A stretch of DNA of 50,915 bases. Origin: Spirochaetales bacterium (GTDB lineage Bacteria; Spirochaetota; Spirochaetia; UBA9216). Within the stretch, counting starts at the first letter, position 1. Each line of letters begins with the position of its first letter. Positions 25,698-31,852 of this stretch are shown in pieces. The notes beneath the pieces were generated by a model. The model saw only the letters and a program-made list of their open reading frames with translations, made no database searches and was not told where the DNA came from. Made by a program: the position numbers and the translations under genes. The stretch is taken from positions 1-50,915 of the forward strand of contig JAEINK010000036.1 of assembly GCA_016342585.1 (NCBI GenBank), given 5' to 3'.

Positions 25698-27238
25698 TAC
25701 TCTCCTCCTATTACTTCGCCCCGGAAGACCTTCTTCACATTTTCAATGGATTCATCCTTGAAAACCGAAGATTCCTCTTCACGGGCTTCTTCAACTTTTA
25801 TACTCAATTTTACCCGGTGTCCGGATATTTCAAATATCTGGTCCTCGATCACACGCTTTTCAGCCCGTACCAACTGGGCGGTAAAGTCATGGTCAAAAAC
25901 CATGAGAAGATCCTCATCCTCCTTTTTCCATTGAGTTGATTTCTCCAGGGCGGAAAAGAGGGTGAGCTTCTTCTTTTTCATAAAATTCAGGAGTTCATCC
26001 CGAACCGCTTCATTATCGAAGGGAGGAGGTCCTGTCTCTTCGGGAACCTCCGCCTCGGATTCTCCGGCTGACGCCGCGGGGACTCCCCAGGCTCCATTTT
26101 TAAGATCATCCTTGAGGGTGTGAATCTGTTCATACATCTCGGCGGGTGTCAGATAGGATGAAAGTCCGGAGATGCGGCTCAGGAGAAGCTCAAGTTCATA
26201 CCTCTGGTTGAGTGAAAACCGGATATCCCGGAAAAGCTTTAACAGGAGTTCCACAGCAAGTTCCAGCTGGCTTACCGTGAAGGCTTCTATCACCCTAGTT
26301 GAAAATCGTGAAACAGATTGTCCCAGAAGGGCCTCCCGGGTTATACCGTGACGAATGAACAGAATGTTCCGGAAGTATTCGGTCAGGTCGACAATAAACT
26401 GTTCCACAGGAACACCCTGGGAAAGTACGCCGTCCAGCTTTTCCATCACACCCGCAATATTGTTATCGATTAAATCTTCAAGCAGTTCGTTCAGATTATC
26501 GATACCCACGAGACCGAGTTTTTCCCTGATCTTCTCTGTGGTGATATGACCATCAGAAAAGGCGGCCACCTGATCGAAAAGGGTGTAGGCATCACGCTGA
26601 GAACCGGTAGCCTCCCGGGCTATCCAGAAAAGGGCATCATCCTCTGCTGTAATACCAAACTCTTCACAGACATTTTTAAGGAGATCCCGGATAACTTCCA
26701 CGGGAATCAACCGAAAATTAAACTGCTGACATCTTGATCTAATAGTAGCCGGGACTTTGTGAATCTCGGTGGTTGCGAAGATAAAGATAATATAGGGAGG
26801 GGGCTCTTCAATGGTTTTCAAAAGGGCATTAAAGGCCGAGTTGGAAAGCATGTGAACCTCATCGATGATATAGACCTTATATCTGGATGCATTGGGTGCG
26901 AAAAGTACCTCGTCTCTGATCTCCCGTATATCATTTACCGATGTATTGGAAGCTCCATCAATCTCGATCACATCCAGGGAGTTTCCCCTGGATATCTCCA
27001 CACAAGAGGAACAGACCCCGCAGGGTGAAGAGGTAGGCCCCTCCTGACAGTTCACAGCCCGGGCCAGTATTCTGGCTGCCGAAGTCTTACCGACTCCTCT
27101 GGGGCCGGAAAAGAGGTAGGCATGGGCGAGACGATCCGAGTTGATCGAGTTTTTCAGAGTTGATACAACAAAATCCTGGCCAGCCACATCATCAAAGAGG
27201 TGGGGGCGTTTTTTAGTAGCTGTTACTTCATATGCCAT
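25697..27238 (-). CDS. dnaX: DNA polymerase III subunit gamma/tau (clamp loader)
   Basis: This encodes 513 residues. It is the ATPase core of the clamp loader that puts the sliding clamp (DnaN) onto DNA. Walker A is GPRGVGKT with K51. A zinc module is C64, C73, C76, C79. Walker B is DEVHMLS near 127, and the sensor TIRSRCQQFNFR follows. The C-terminal part after ~370 is shorter than E. coli tau. An A-rich run at MKKKKL (near 25970) is not a proper slippery heptamer, so I do not propose programmed frameshifting. It follows the SRP RNA gene on the same strand. Confidence 0.96.
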   Translation of the reverse strand: MAYEVTATKKRPHLFDDVAGQDFVVSTLKNSINSDRLAHAYLFSGPRGVGKTSAARILARAVNCQEGPTSSPCGVCSSCVEISRGNSLDVIEIDGASNTSVNDIREIRDEVLFAPNASRYKVYIIDEVHMLSNSAFNALLKTIEEPPPYIIFIFATTEIHKVPATIRSRCQQFNFRLIPVEVIRDLLKNVCEEFGITAEDDALFWIAREATGSQRDAYTLFDQVAAFSDGHITTEKIREKLGLVGIDNLNELLEDLIDNNIAGVMEKLDGVLSQGVPVEQFIVDLTEYFRNILFIRHGITREALLGQSVSRFSTRVIEAFTVSQLELAVELLLKLFRDIRFSLNQRYELELLLSRISGLSSYLTPAEMYEQIHTLKDDLKNGAWGVPAASAGESEAEVPEETGPPPFDNEAVRDELLNFMKKKKLTLFSALEKSTQWKKEDEDLLMVFDHDFTAQLVRAEKRVIEDQIFEISGHRVKLSIKVEEAREEESSVFKDESIENVKKVFRGEVIGGE

Positions 27239-27312
27239 GAGAACATGATTCTACTTAATTTCAGGGGTGTGTATCAAGGTTAAAAACGGGAATTATACAT
27301 TTTTAAAAAAAA

Positions 27313-27416
27313 CGCCAACCAAGCTGACTGCGGCTCAGCGGCATACCACTTACCGCTGCTACCTTCCGGTCCTGACGGAGTTGGGCGGCAGCCACTAGCG
27401 CAGGGCCTGGCTGGCG
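27313..27416 (-). ncRNA. ffs: Small bacterial signal recognition particle RNA (4.5S type)
   Basis: On the minus strand a ~104-nt hairpin starts CGCCAGCCAGGCCC and ends GGTTGGCG, the ends pairing. The conserved Ffh-binding tip is present as GTCAGGACCGGAAGGTAGCAGC-type sequence at about 27350-27373 (GGACCGGAAGG and AGCAGCGG). A T run follows at 27305-27312 as terminator. It lies between tRNA-Ser(GGA) and dnaX, the same order as in Bacillus. The RNA pairs with Ffh to target nascent membrane proteins. Confidence 0.93.
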
Positions 27417-27422
27417 AAAATA

Positions 27423-27510
27423 CGGAGAGGGAGGGATTCGAACCCTCGGTACCCGGTTAGAGTACACACGCTTTCCAAGCGTGCTCCTTCGGCCTCTCGG
27501 ACACCTCTCC
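27423..27510 (-). tRNA. tRNA-Ser, anticodon GGA
   Basis: The 88-nt class II tRNA has acceptor GGAGAGG/CCTCTCC and discriminator G. The anticodon loop is TTGGAAA on a CACGC/GCGTG stem. It has a long variable arm and a GGGTTCGAATCCC T arm. CCA is not encoded. Confidence 0.95.
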
Positions 27511-27550
27511 AAAATCGACGCACAACTATACCGAATGAATCCGGCAAGTA

Positions 27551-27637
27551 CGGAGAAAGAGGGATTCGAACCCTCGGTACAGCACGCTGTACAACGGCTT
27601 TCGAGGCCGCCCGATTCAACCACTCTCGCATCTCTCC
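27551..27637 (-). tRNA. tRNA-Ser, anticodon CGA
   Basis: The 87-nt class II tRNA has acceptor GGAGAGA/TTTCTCC. The anticodon loop is CTCGAAA on a CGGC/GCCG stem. It has a long variable arm (TACAGC...GCTGTA) and discriminator G. CCA is not encoded. Confidence 0.95.
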
Positions 27638-27657
27638 AATATCAGAAAAAGACAAAA

Positions 27658-27687
27658 CCTATAAAAGGAGATGCCGTTAATTCTCAA
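27658..27687 (-). promoter_or_regulatory. Possible second promoter inside the tRNA cluster
   Basis: TTGAGA (27682-27687), an 18-bp spacer and TATAGG (27658-27663) on the minus strand would start RNA about 13 nt before tRNA-Ser(CGA). It could drive tRNA-Ser(CGA), tRNA-Ser(GGA), ffs and dnaX. Confidence 0.4.
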
Positions 27688-27709
27688 AAAAGAAACCAGT
27701 AATCCTTTA

Positions 27710-27730
27710 TAAGACCCCATCGGGGCCTTA
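27710..27730 (-). other. Strong hairpin between tRNA-Arg and tRNA-Ser(CGA)
   Basis: TAAGGCCCC pairs with GGGGTCTTA over a 3-nt loop (GAT). No T run follows on the minus strand, so it is not a classical terminator. It could be an attenuator or an RNA-processing signal. Confidence 0.5.
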
Positions 27731-27740
27731 TTCAGAATCG

Positions 27741-27814
27741 TATACCCAAGAGGATTCGAACCTCCGACCTTTAGGTCCGCAACCTAACGCTCTATCCAAC
27801 TGAGCTATGGGTAC
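27741..27814 (-). tRNA. tRNA-Arg, anticodon GCG
   Basis: The 74-nt tRNA has acceptor GTACCCA/TGGGTAT and discriminator A. The D arm is AGCTCAGTTGGATAGAGC. The anticodon loop is TTGCGGA on TTAGG/CCTAA, and the T arm is GAGGTTCGAATCCTC. Anticodon GCG reads CGC/CGU; most bacteria use ACG modified to ICG instead. Confidence 0.93.
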
Positions 27815-27874
27815 ATAAAAATCCTTAGGGCTGATGATACAATGTAAGGAAAAGCCGTCCCTAAGAAAAATAAT

Positions 27875-27961
27875 CGGAGAAGGAGGGATTCGAACCCTCG
27901 GTGCCGTTACCAGCACAACTCCTTAGCAGGGAGCCCGATTCAACCGCTCTCGCACCTCTCC
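27875..27961 (-). tRNA. tRNA-Ser, anticodon GCT
   Basis: The 87-nt class II tRNA has acceptor GGAGAGG with CTTCTCC. The anticodon loop is CTGCTAA on CTCC/GGAG. It has a long variable arm (GTGCTGGTAACGGCAC) and discriminator G. CCA is not encoded. Confidence 0.95.
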
Positions 27962-27983
27962 AAATATAAAAAAAAAGAAAAAC

Positions 27984-28068
27984 CGGAGAAGGTGGGATTC
28001 GAACCCACGGAACCTTGCGGTTCAACGGTTTTCAAGACCGCCTCCTTCGACCACTCGGACACCTCTCC
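27984..28068 (-). tRNA. tRNA-Ser, anticodon TGA
   Basis: The 85-nt class II tRNA has acceptor GGAGAGG/CTTCTCC. The anticodon loop is CTTGAAA on CGGT/ACCG. It has a long variable arm and discriminator G. It is the first gene after the strong promoter at 28095-28123. Confidence 0.95.
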
Positions 28069-28094
28069 AGGTCCCCGAACATTTCAGGGACTTC

Positions 28095-28123
28095 AATATA
28101 TATAAGGGGATTTTCTTTGTCAA
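28095..28123 (-). promoter_or_regulatory. Strong promoter of the tRNA-Ser/SRP RNA cluster
   Basis: Perfect TTGACA (28118-28123), a 17-bp spacer and TATATT (28095-28100) lie on the minus strand. The leader contains a GTCCC/GGGGAC hairpin just before the first tRNA. This is the best consensus promoter on this arm. Confidence 0.8.
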
Positions 28124-28214
28124 TAGGTTCCGGAAAAGATAAAAAAGCATTCTTTCGCCGAAAGCCTTCGCAACTGCTTAGAATACGCTTTTCATCTTTC
28201 CTTTATAAAATAGA

Positions 28215-28243
28215 AAAAATATTTAGATAAATAAATATCTAAA
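28215..28243 (-). terminator. A+T-rich terminator after parB
   Basis: On the minus strand TTTAGATA pairs perfectly with TATCTAAA over a 6-nt loop and is followed by TATTTTTTC. The stem is A+T-rich, so termination may be leaky. Confidence 0.5.
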
Positions 28244-28259
28244 AAGGCAGGCCGAATGA

Positions 28260-29159
28260 TTAACCGATTATATCAACAATCCTTTCAAGATCATCCATGG
28301 AAAGGTAGGAAATTTCGATCTGCCCTTTATTGTTGCTCCCTTTGATCTTAACCTTGGTGCCAAATACATCGATGAATCTCTGTTCAATTTCCCGTAGCTC
28401 GGGAGTCTGTGTTCTTAATGGCGCCTCTTTACGAGCCGGGCTTTTACGCTGGCCTCTGGATAGTTCTCCGGCCATTTTCTCTGCTTCGCGTACGGACATA
28501 CCGCCATTTAATATTCTGGAAAAGAGAATTCGCCTGTCCGCCGGATTCTCCAGGGAGAGTATGGATCGGGCATGGCCGGGGGACAAATCCCCTTCAGCCA
28601 CCGAATTCTGCATATCCTTCTCCAGCCGTAAGAGGCGAAGGGAGTTTGCAACGGTTGGTCTTTTCTTACCAACCTTGGTGGCCACCTCCTCCTGAGAGAG
28701 CTGACCGGCATCCATGATGGCTTTGTAGGCAATGGCCTCTTCCATGGGATTCAAATCTTCCCTCTGAATGTTCTCTATAAGAGCAACCTCAAGCCTCTCG
28801 GCCTCGGTGAGGTTTTTGATGATAACGGGCACCTCTGTTATTCCCGCAAGCTGAGAGGCTCTGAAGCGCCTCTCACCGGCAATAATTCTGTACCTGCTGC
28901 CCGCCGCCTCTACAAGGATGGGTTGAAGGATACCCTGCTCTCTGATGGAGTCAGCCAATTCACCAAGGGCTTCATCAGAGAATGTTTTTCTGGGCTGATT
29001 TGAATTGGCGTCGAGCTTACCGATGGCAACAAAGCGCAGGCCGGAACCGGTACTATCTATTTTCTCATTAAGGTTTTCAGTTTCAGATACCTGAGCATTC
29101 TGATTATCACCACCAAAAAGGGCATCAAGGCCTTTCCCTAAAGCCGGTTTATTTGACAC
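28260..29159 (-). CDS. parB: Chromosome-partitioning protein ParB (parS-binding CTPase)
   Basis: This encodes 299 residues. The N-terminal GKGLDALFGGD is typical of chromosomal ParB. The CTP-binding region holds NPMEEAIAYK and GERRFRASQLAG. The helix-turn-helix is LSQEEVATKVGKKRPTVANSLRLL near residues 148-172. ParB loads at parS and slides as a clamp; three parS sites are at 31558, 31696 and 31830. The start is GTG at 29159, overlapping the parA end by 11 bp. A C-terminal dimerisation region is present. Confidence 0.96.
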   Translation of the reverse strand: MSNKPALGKGLDALFGGDNQNAQVSETENLNEKIDSTGSGLRFVAIGKLDANSNQPRKTFSDEALGELADSIREQGILQPILVEAAGSRYRIIAGERRFRASQLAGITEVPVIIKNLTEAERLEVALIENIQREDLNPMEEAIAYKAIMDAGQLSQEEVATKVGKKRPTVANSLRLLRLEKDMQNSVAEGDLSPGHARSILSLENPADRRILFSRILNGGMSVREAEKMAGELSRGQRKSPARKEAPLRTQTPELREIEQRFIDVFGTKVKIKGSNNKGQIEISYLSMDDLERIVDIIG

Positions 29160-29907
29160 GATTCATTACCTCTTTCGCAAGATTTGCATAACTCAGAGCA
29201 CCAATACAATTTGCGTCATACTCAGATATTGGTTTAGCATGGGAGGGCGCCTCGGAAAGTTTTACATTTCTTGGTATTACCGTTCGAAAAACTTTCTCCT
29301 TAAAATACCCTGTTACCTGCTGAACAACTTCATTGGCTAATTTCGTCCTGGAATCAAACATGGTGAAAAGTATCCCGCATATAGTAATACGGGGATTAAG
29401 TTTCGCTTGAACTGTCTGAACGGTCTTCAAAAGAAGACTTAAACCTTCCAGCGCATAATATTCACATTGAAGAGGAATAATAATACTGTCGGCAGCCGTT
29501 AAGCCATTCAGGGTCAGAAGGCCAAGTGAAGGGGGACAATCGATAAAAATAAAATCCCATTCATCCTTAATAACATCCAGGGTCCGTTTTAAATAGTATT
29601 CACGATCCTCATATTCAACGAGCTCAATCGTTGCCCCGGTAAGATTGATATTTGATGTTATGATATGAAGGTCCTTCACAATAGTAGGCTGCACTACCTT
29701 TTTTACATCTACCTTACCAGTTATGGCCTCATAAATACCTGGGAGATTCTTATCGGCACCAACACTGCTTGACAGATTTCCCTGTGAATCAAAATCTACC
29801 AGCAAGACTTTGTTACCGGCCTTGGCAAGATAGGAACCCAAATTTACTGTAGTGGTTGTCTTACCGACACCACCCTTCTGATTTGCAAAAACGATAGAAT
29901 ATCCCAT
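29149..29907 (-). CDS. parA: Chromosome-partitioning ATPase ParA (Soj)
   Basis: This encodes 252 residues. The deviant Walker A KGGVGKTT starts at K11. DFDSQGNLSSS and the FIFIDCPPSLGLLTLNGL Walker B follow. ParA binds DNA non-specifically as an ATP dimer and is released by ParB, moving origins apart. I chose the ATG at 29907 (MGYSIVFANQ) because a TATAAT -10 and an ATGACA -35 lie immediately upstream, inside the longer frame that runs to 29949. No Shine-Dalgarno exists, so translation is near-leaderless. It is the first gene of parA-parB. Confidence 0.96.
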   Translation of the reverse strand: MGYSIVFANQKGGVGKTTTTVNLGSYLAKAGNKVLLVDFDSQGNLSSSVGADKNLPGIYEAITGKVDVKKVVQPTIVKDLHIITSNINLTGATIELVEYEDREYYLKRTLDVIKDEWDFIFIDCPPSLGLLTLNGLTAADSIIIPLQCEYYALEGLSLLLKTVQTVQAKLNPRITICGILFTMFDSRTKLANEVVQQVTGYFKEKVFRTVIPRNVKLSEAPSHAKPISEYDANCIGALSYANLAKEVMNRVK

Positions 29908-29916
29908 AATGGCTGC

Positions 29917-29945
29917 ATTATAACGAATAATATAATATCTGTCAT
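29917..29945 (-). promoter_or_regulatory. Near-leaderless promoter of parAB
   Basis: ATGACA (29940-29945), a 17-bp spacer and TATAAT (29917-29922) lie on the minus strand. The -10 ends 9 nt before the parA ATG. The transcript would carry about 0-3 nt before the start codon. Confidence 0.65.
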
Positions 29946-30030
29946 TCAAAACTATAAGGTTAAACTAAATCTTGACCAATTCTATAACTATTATTACATT
30001 AGGAAGGTATAATCTATGAAGGAGATAATA

Positions 30031-30252
30031 ATGATCGAAGAAGTACAGAGTGCTATAAACGATGTTCGTCCCTCACTTCAGGCTGACGGTGGTGACATTG
30101 AACTTGTGAGTGTAGATGATAACGGTCTTGTAACTGTAAAACTTAAAGGTGCCTGTAATGGATGTCCCATGGCTCAGCAAACTTTGAAACAGGGTGTTGA
30201 AAGGTATCTCAAAGAGAAGGTGCCTGGGGTAACAGAGGTAGTTGGATCTTAA
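30031..30252 (+). CDS. NifU C-terminal-domain (NFU) iron-sulfur scaffold protein
   Basis: This encodes 73 residues, a stand-alone NFU domain. The C42-N-G-C45 motif (KGACNGCPMAQQTL) holds a [4Fe-4S] cluster shared between subunits for transfer to apo-proteins. The ATG at 30031 has AAGGAG 6 nt upstream; an earlier in-frame ATG at 30016 overlaps that site. Two possible promoters lie upstream (TTGACC-17-TACATT at 29974, and TATAAT at 30008). A terminator follows at 30294. It is divergent from parA. Confidence 0.93.
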   Translation: MIEEVQSAINDVRPSLQADGGDIELVSVDDNGLVTVKLKGACNGCPMAQQTLKQGVERYLKEKVPGVTEVVGS

Positions 30253-30293
30253 TTTCTTACGAAAAAAGAAAAATCTAATACATTTTCTTATTT

Positions 30294-30322
30294 AAACCGC
30301 CTTTTATAGGGCGGTTTTTTTA
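30294..30322 (+). terminator. Rho-independent terminator after the NFU gene
   Basis: AAACCGCC pairs with GGGCGGTTT over a TTTTATA-type loop and is followed by a run of T. Confidence 0.85.
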
Positions 30323-30487
30323 ATTTTCTTTGTAATAAAAAATTTCTGTGATAACATAGTTAATTAATATATACTTCTTGCCGTTAATATTAAGGTCTGG
30401 AGTTTCTAACACAAATATACATCTGTCAAGGCAGAGTTTTCTAATTAAGGAGAGCTGTCATACATCAGAATATTGAGAGTATACAAT

Positions 30488-31552
30488 ATGAATAAGTCTA
30501 AGACCGAAAATGCGCAATTCAGAGAGTTTCTCCTCAATCTGCCGAAAACTGAGATTCACCTGCATCTTGAGGGTCTTGCTACGGTAGATACAATCTGGTC
30601 CCTGATTCAAGTTAATAAATTAAATTATCCTGATATCAATTCCAAAGAAGATTTAAAAAAGGAATTTCTTGTTAATAGTCTTAATGAATTTATTTCCCTG
30701 TTTATTAATATCATTCAGAATTCCTTCATAAAAGAGGATGATATAAAATACCTTATAAAAGATGCAAAAGAGTATCTGGTACGTAATAATATTTTTCATG
30801 CGGAAATTTTCTTTGCTCCCACAAAATTCCTTCAGAATGGATTCGATTTCCAAAAAATGGTTACTATACTCGATGAAGGTGCCAAAGAAATTTTTAAAAC
30901 CGAAAAAAGGACCGTTAAGTTCTTTATAGATGTTTCTAGAAGTTTCGGTCCTGAAAATGCTATGAATAATCTTGATTTAGTCCTGAACAACCCAAAAGAG
31001 AGTATTATTGGTATAGGTCTTGGCGGCGCCGAGATTCAGGGACCAGCCAGAGATTATATCCAGGTTTTCAAGAAAGCAAAAGAAAACAACCTCCACGTTG
31101 TTGCCCATGCCGGTGAGGATGTGGATGCCTACTCAATATGGGATTCCGTAAGATTATTAAATATTGAAAGGGTTGGACACGGAATAAGTGCCATTCAGGA
31201 TCCTGAATTGATGGATTATCTTAAAGATAAGAATATCCCCATGGAAGTTTGTCCTACGAGTAACCTTTTCACCCAGCATTTTGTAAAGGTGATCGAAAAG
31301 CACCCTATAAAAGCATTCTTAGATCATGGAATGAATGTCACCTTAAACACTGATGATCCTACCCTTTTTGGTTCAGAATTAATCAACGAGTATATGATCC
31401 TTCTTGAAAACGGTATTTTCACACCTGGCGAATTACTCAAGTTGTTAAAAAATACCCACTTTGCCTGTATCATGGATGAACAACAGAAAAAAGCTACCTG
31501 GAAACAGATAGAAGCCATCATCCAAAAGAGTCAGTGGTCAATTGCTGAATAG
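30488..31552 (+). CDS. Adenosine-deaminase-like metal-dependent hydrolase
   Basis: This encodes 354 residues. The metal site H24-L-H26 lies in EIHLHLEG, the catalytic H207-A-G-E-D211 region in HVVAHAGED, and the D289-D290 pair in NTDDPTLFG. These are the features of the adenosine deaminase family. It would convert adenosine to inosine, linking to AhcY. The HLHLEG form is also seen in aminodeoxyfutalosine deaminases, so the substrate is not certain. I chose the ATG at 30488 over an in-frame TTG at 30473. There is no clear Shine-Dalgarno close by. Codon use is A+T-richer than genes left of 25 kb. A terminator follows. Confidence 0.8.
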   Translation: MNKSKTENAQFREFLLNLPKTEIHLHLEGLATVDTIWSLIQVNKLNYPDINSKEDLKKEFLVNSLNEFISLFINIIQNSFIKEDDIKYLIKDAKEYLVRNNIFHAEIFFAPTKFLQNGFDFQKMVTILDEGAKEIFKTEKRTVKFFIDVSRSFGPENAMNNLDLVLNNPKESIIGIGLGGAEIQGPARDYIQVFKKAKENNLHVVAHAGEDVDAYSIWDSVRLLNIERVGHGISAIQDPELMDYLKDKNIPMEVCPTSNLFTQHFVKVIEKHPIKAFLDHGMNVTLNTDDPTLFGSELINEYMILLENGIFTPGELLKLLKNTHFACIMDEQQKKATWKQIEAIIQKSQWSIAE

Positions 31553-31557
31553 ATAAC

Positions 31558-31573
31558 TGTTTCCTGTGAAACA
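31558..31573. promoter_or_regulatory. parS: parS-like site 1 (degenerate)
   Basis: TGTTTCCTGTGAAACA differs at two central positions from the conserved parS palindrome TGTTTCACGTGAAACA. It lies between the ada stop and its terminator. Confidence 0.6.
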
Positions 31574-31578
31574 TTGAT

Positions 31579-31614
31579 AAAAAACCTGCCTTTTTTTCTC
31601 CGGCAGGTTTTTTT
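31579..31614 (+). terminator. Terminator of the adenosine-deaminase-like gene
   Basis: AAAACCTGCC pairs with GGCAGGTTTT and is followed by a T run. The loop is TTTTTTTCTCC. Confidence 0.85.
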
Positions 31615-31695
31615 ATACCCGGATAGTGTATCAGCTTTGAAAGATAAGGGCTTTACACCCCATAGATAGTGTATTGATACCTGCTCCTGATAAAT

Positions 31696-31711
31696 TGTTT
31701 CACGTGAAACA
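31696..31711. promoter_or_regulatory. parS: parS site 2 (perfect)
   Basis: This is an exact 16-bp TGTTTCACGTGAAACA palindrome, the ParB-binding site conserved across most bacteria. It lies in the gene-free stretch between ada and gyrA. Confidence 0.95.
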
Positions 31712-31780
31712 ATTCTATGTATATCTATAAGAGACATTCATATCGAGCCATTCCAATAATCATCACATAAATGCAGGCAT

Positions 31781-31809
31781 AAAAAAACCTGCCCATAAAA
31801 GGCAGGTCT
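31781..31809 (-). terminator. Terminator of gyrA
   Basis: On the minus strand ACCTGCC pairs with GGCAGGT over TTTTATG and is followed by a T run. The parS site 3 lies between gyrA and this terminator. Confidence 0.8.
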
Positions 31810-31829
31810 TCATCTCATTGTTTTAATAA

Positions 31830-31845
31830 TGTTTCACGTGAAACA
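31830..31845. promoter_or_regulatory. parS: parS site 3 (perfect)
   Basis: This is an exact TGTTTCACGTGAAACA, only 7 bp beyond the gyrA stop codon and therefore inside the gyrA transcript. Confidence 0.95.
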
Positions 31846-31852
31846 ATTAGTT

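Noticed and set aside
25955..25990. Programmed frameshift in dnaX to make a short gamma form
   Set aside because: The A-rich run at MKKKK lacks a correct slippery heptamer in frame and a clear stimulatory hairpin.
27395..27655. Frames across the tRNA and SRP RNA genes (86-106 residues)
   Set aside because: They are artefacts of structured RNA genes; no start signals and no family resemblance.
30378..30437. Possible purine riboswitch upstream of the adenosine-deaminase-like gene
   Set aside because: GTTTCTA resembles the J2/3 segment, but there is no room for the P2 and P3 hairpins and no matching loops.
31531..31737. 68-residue minus-strand frame between ada and gyrA
   Set aside because: It spans a terminator and a perfect parS; the VSRET-type residues are just translated parS sequence.
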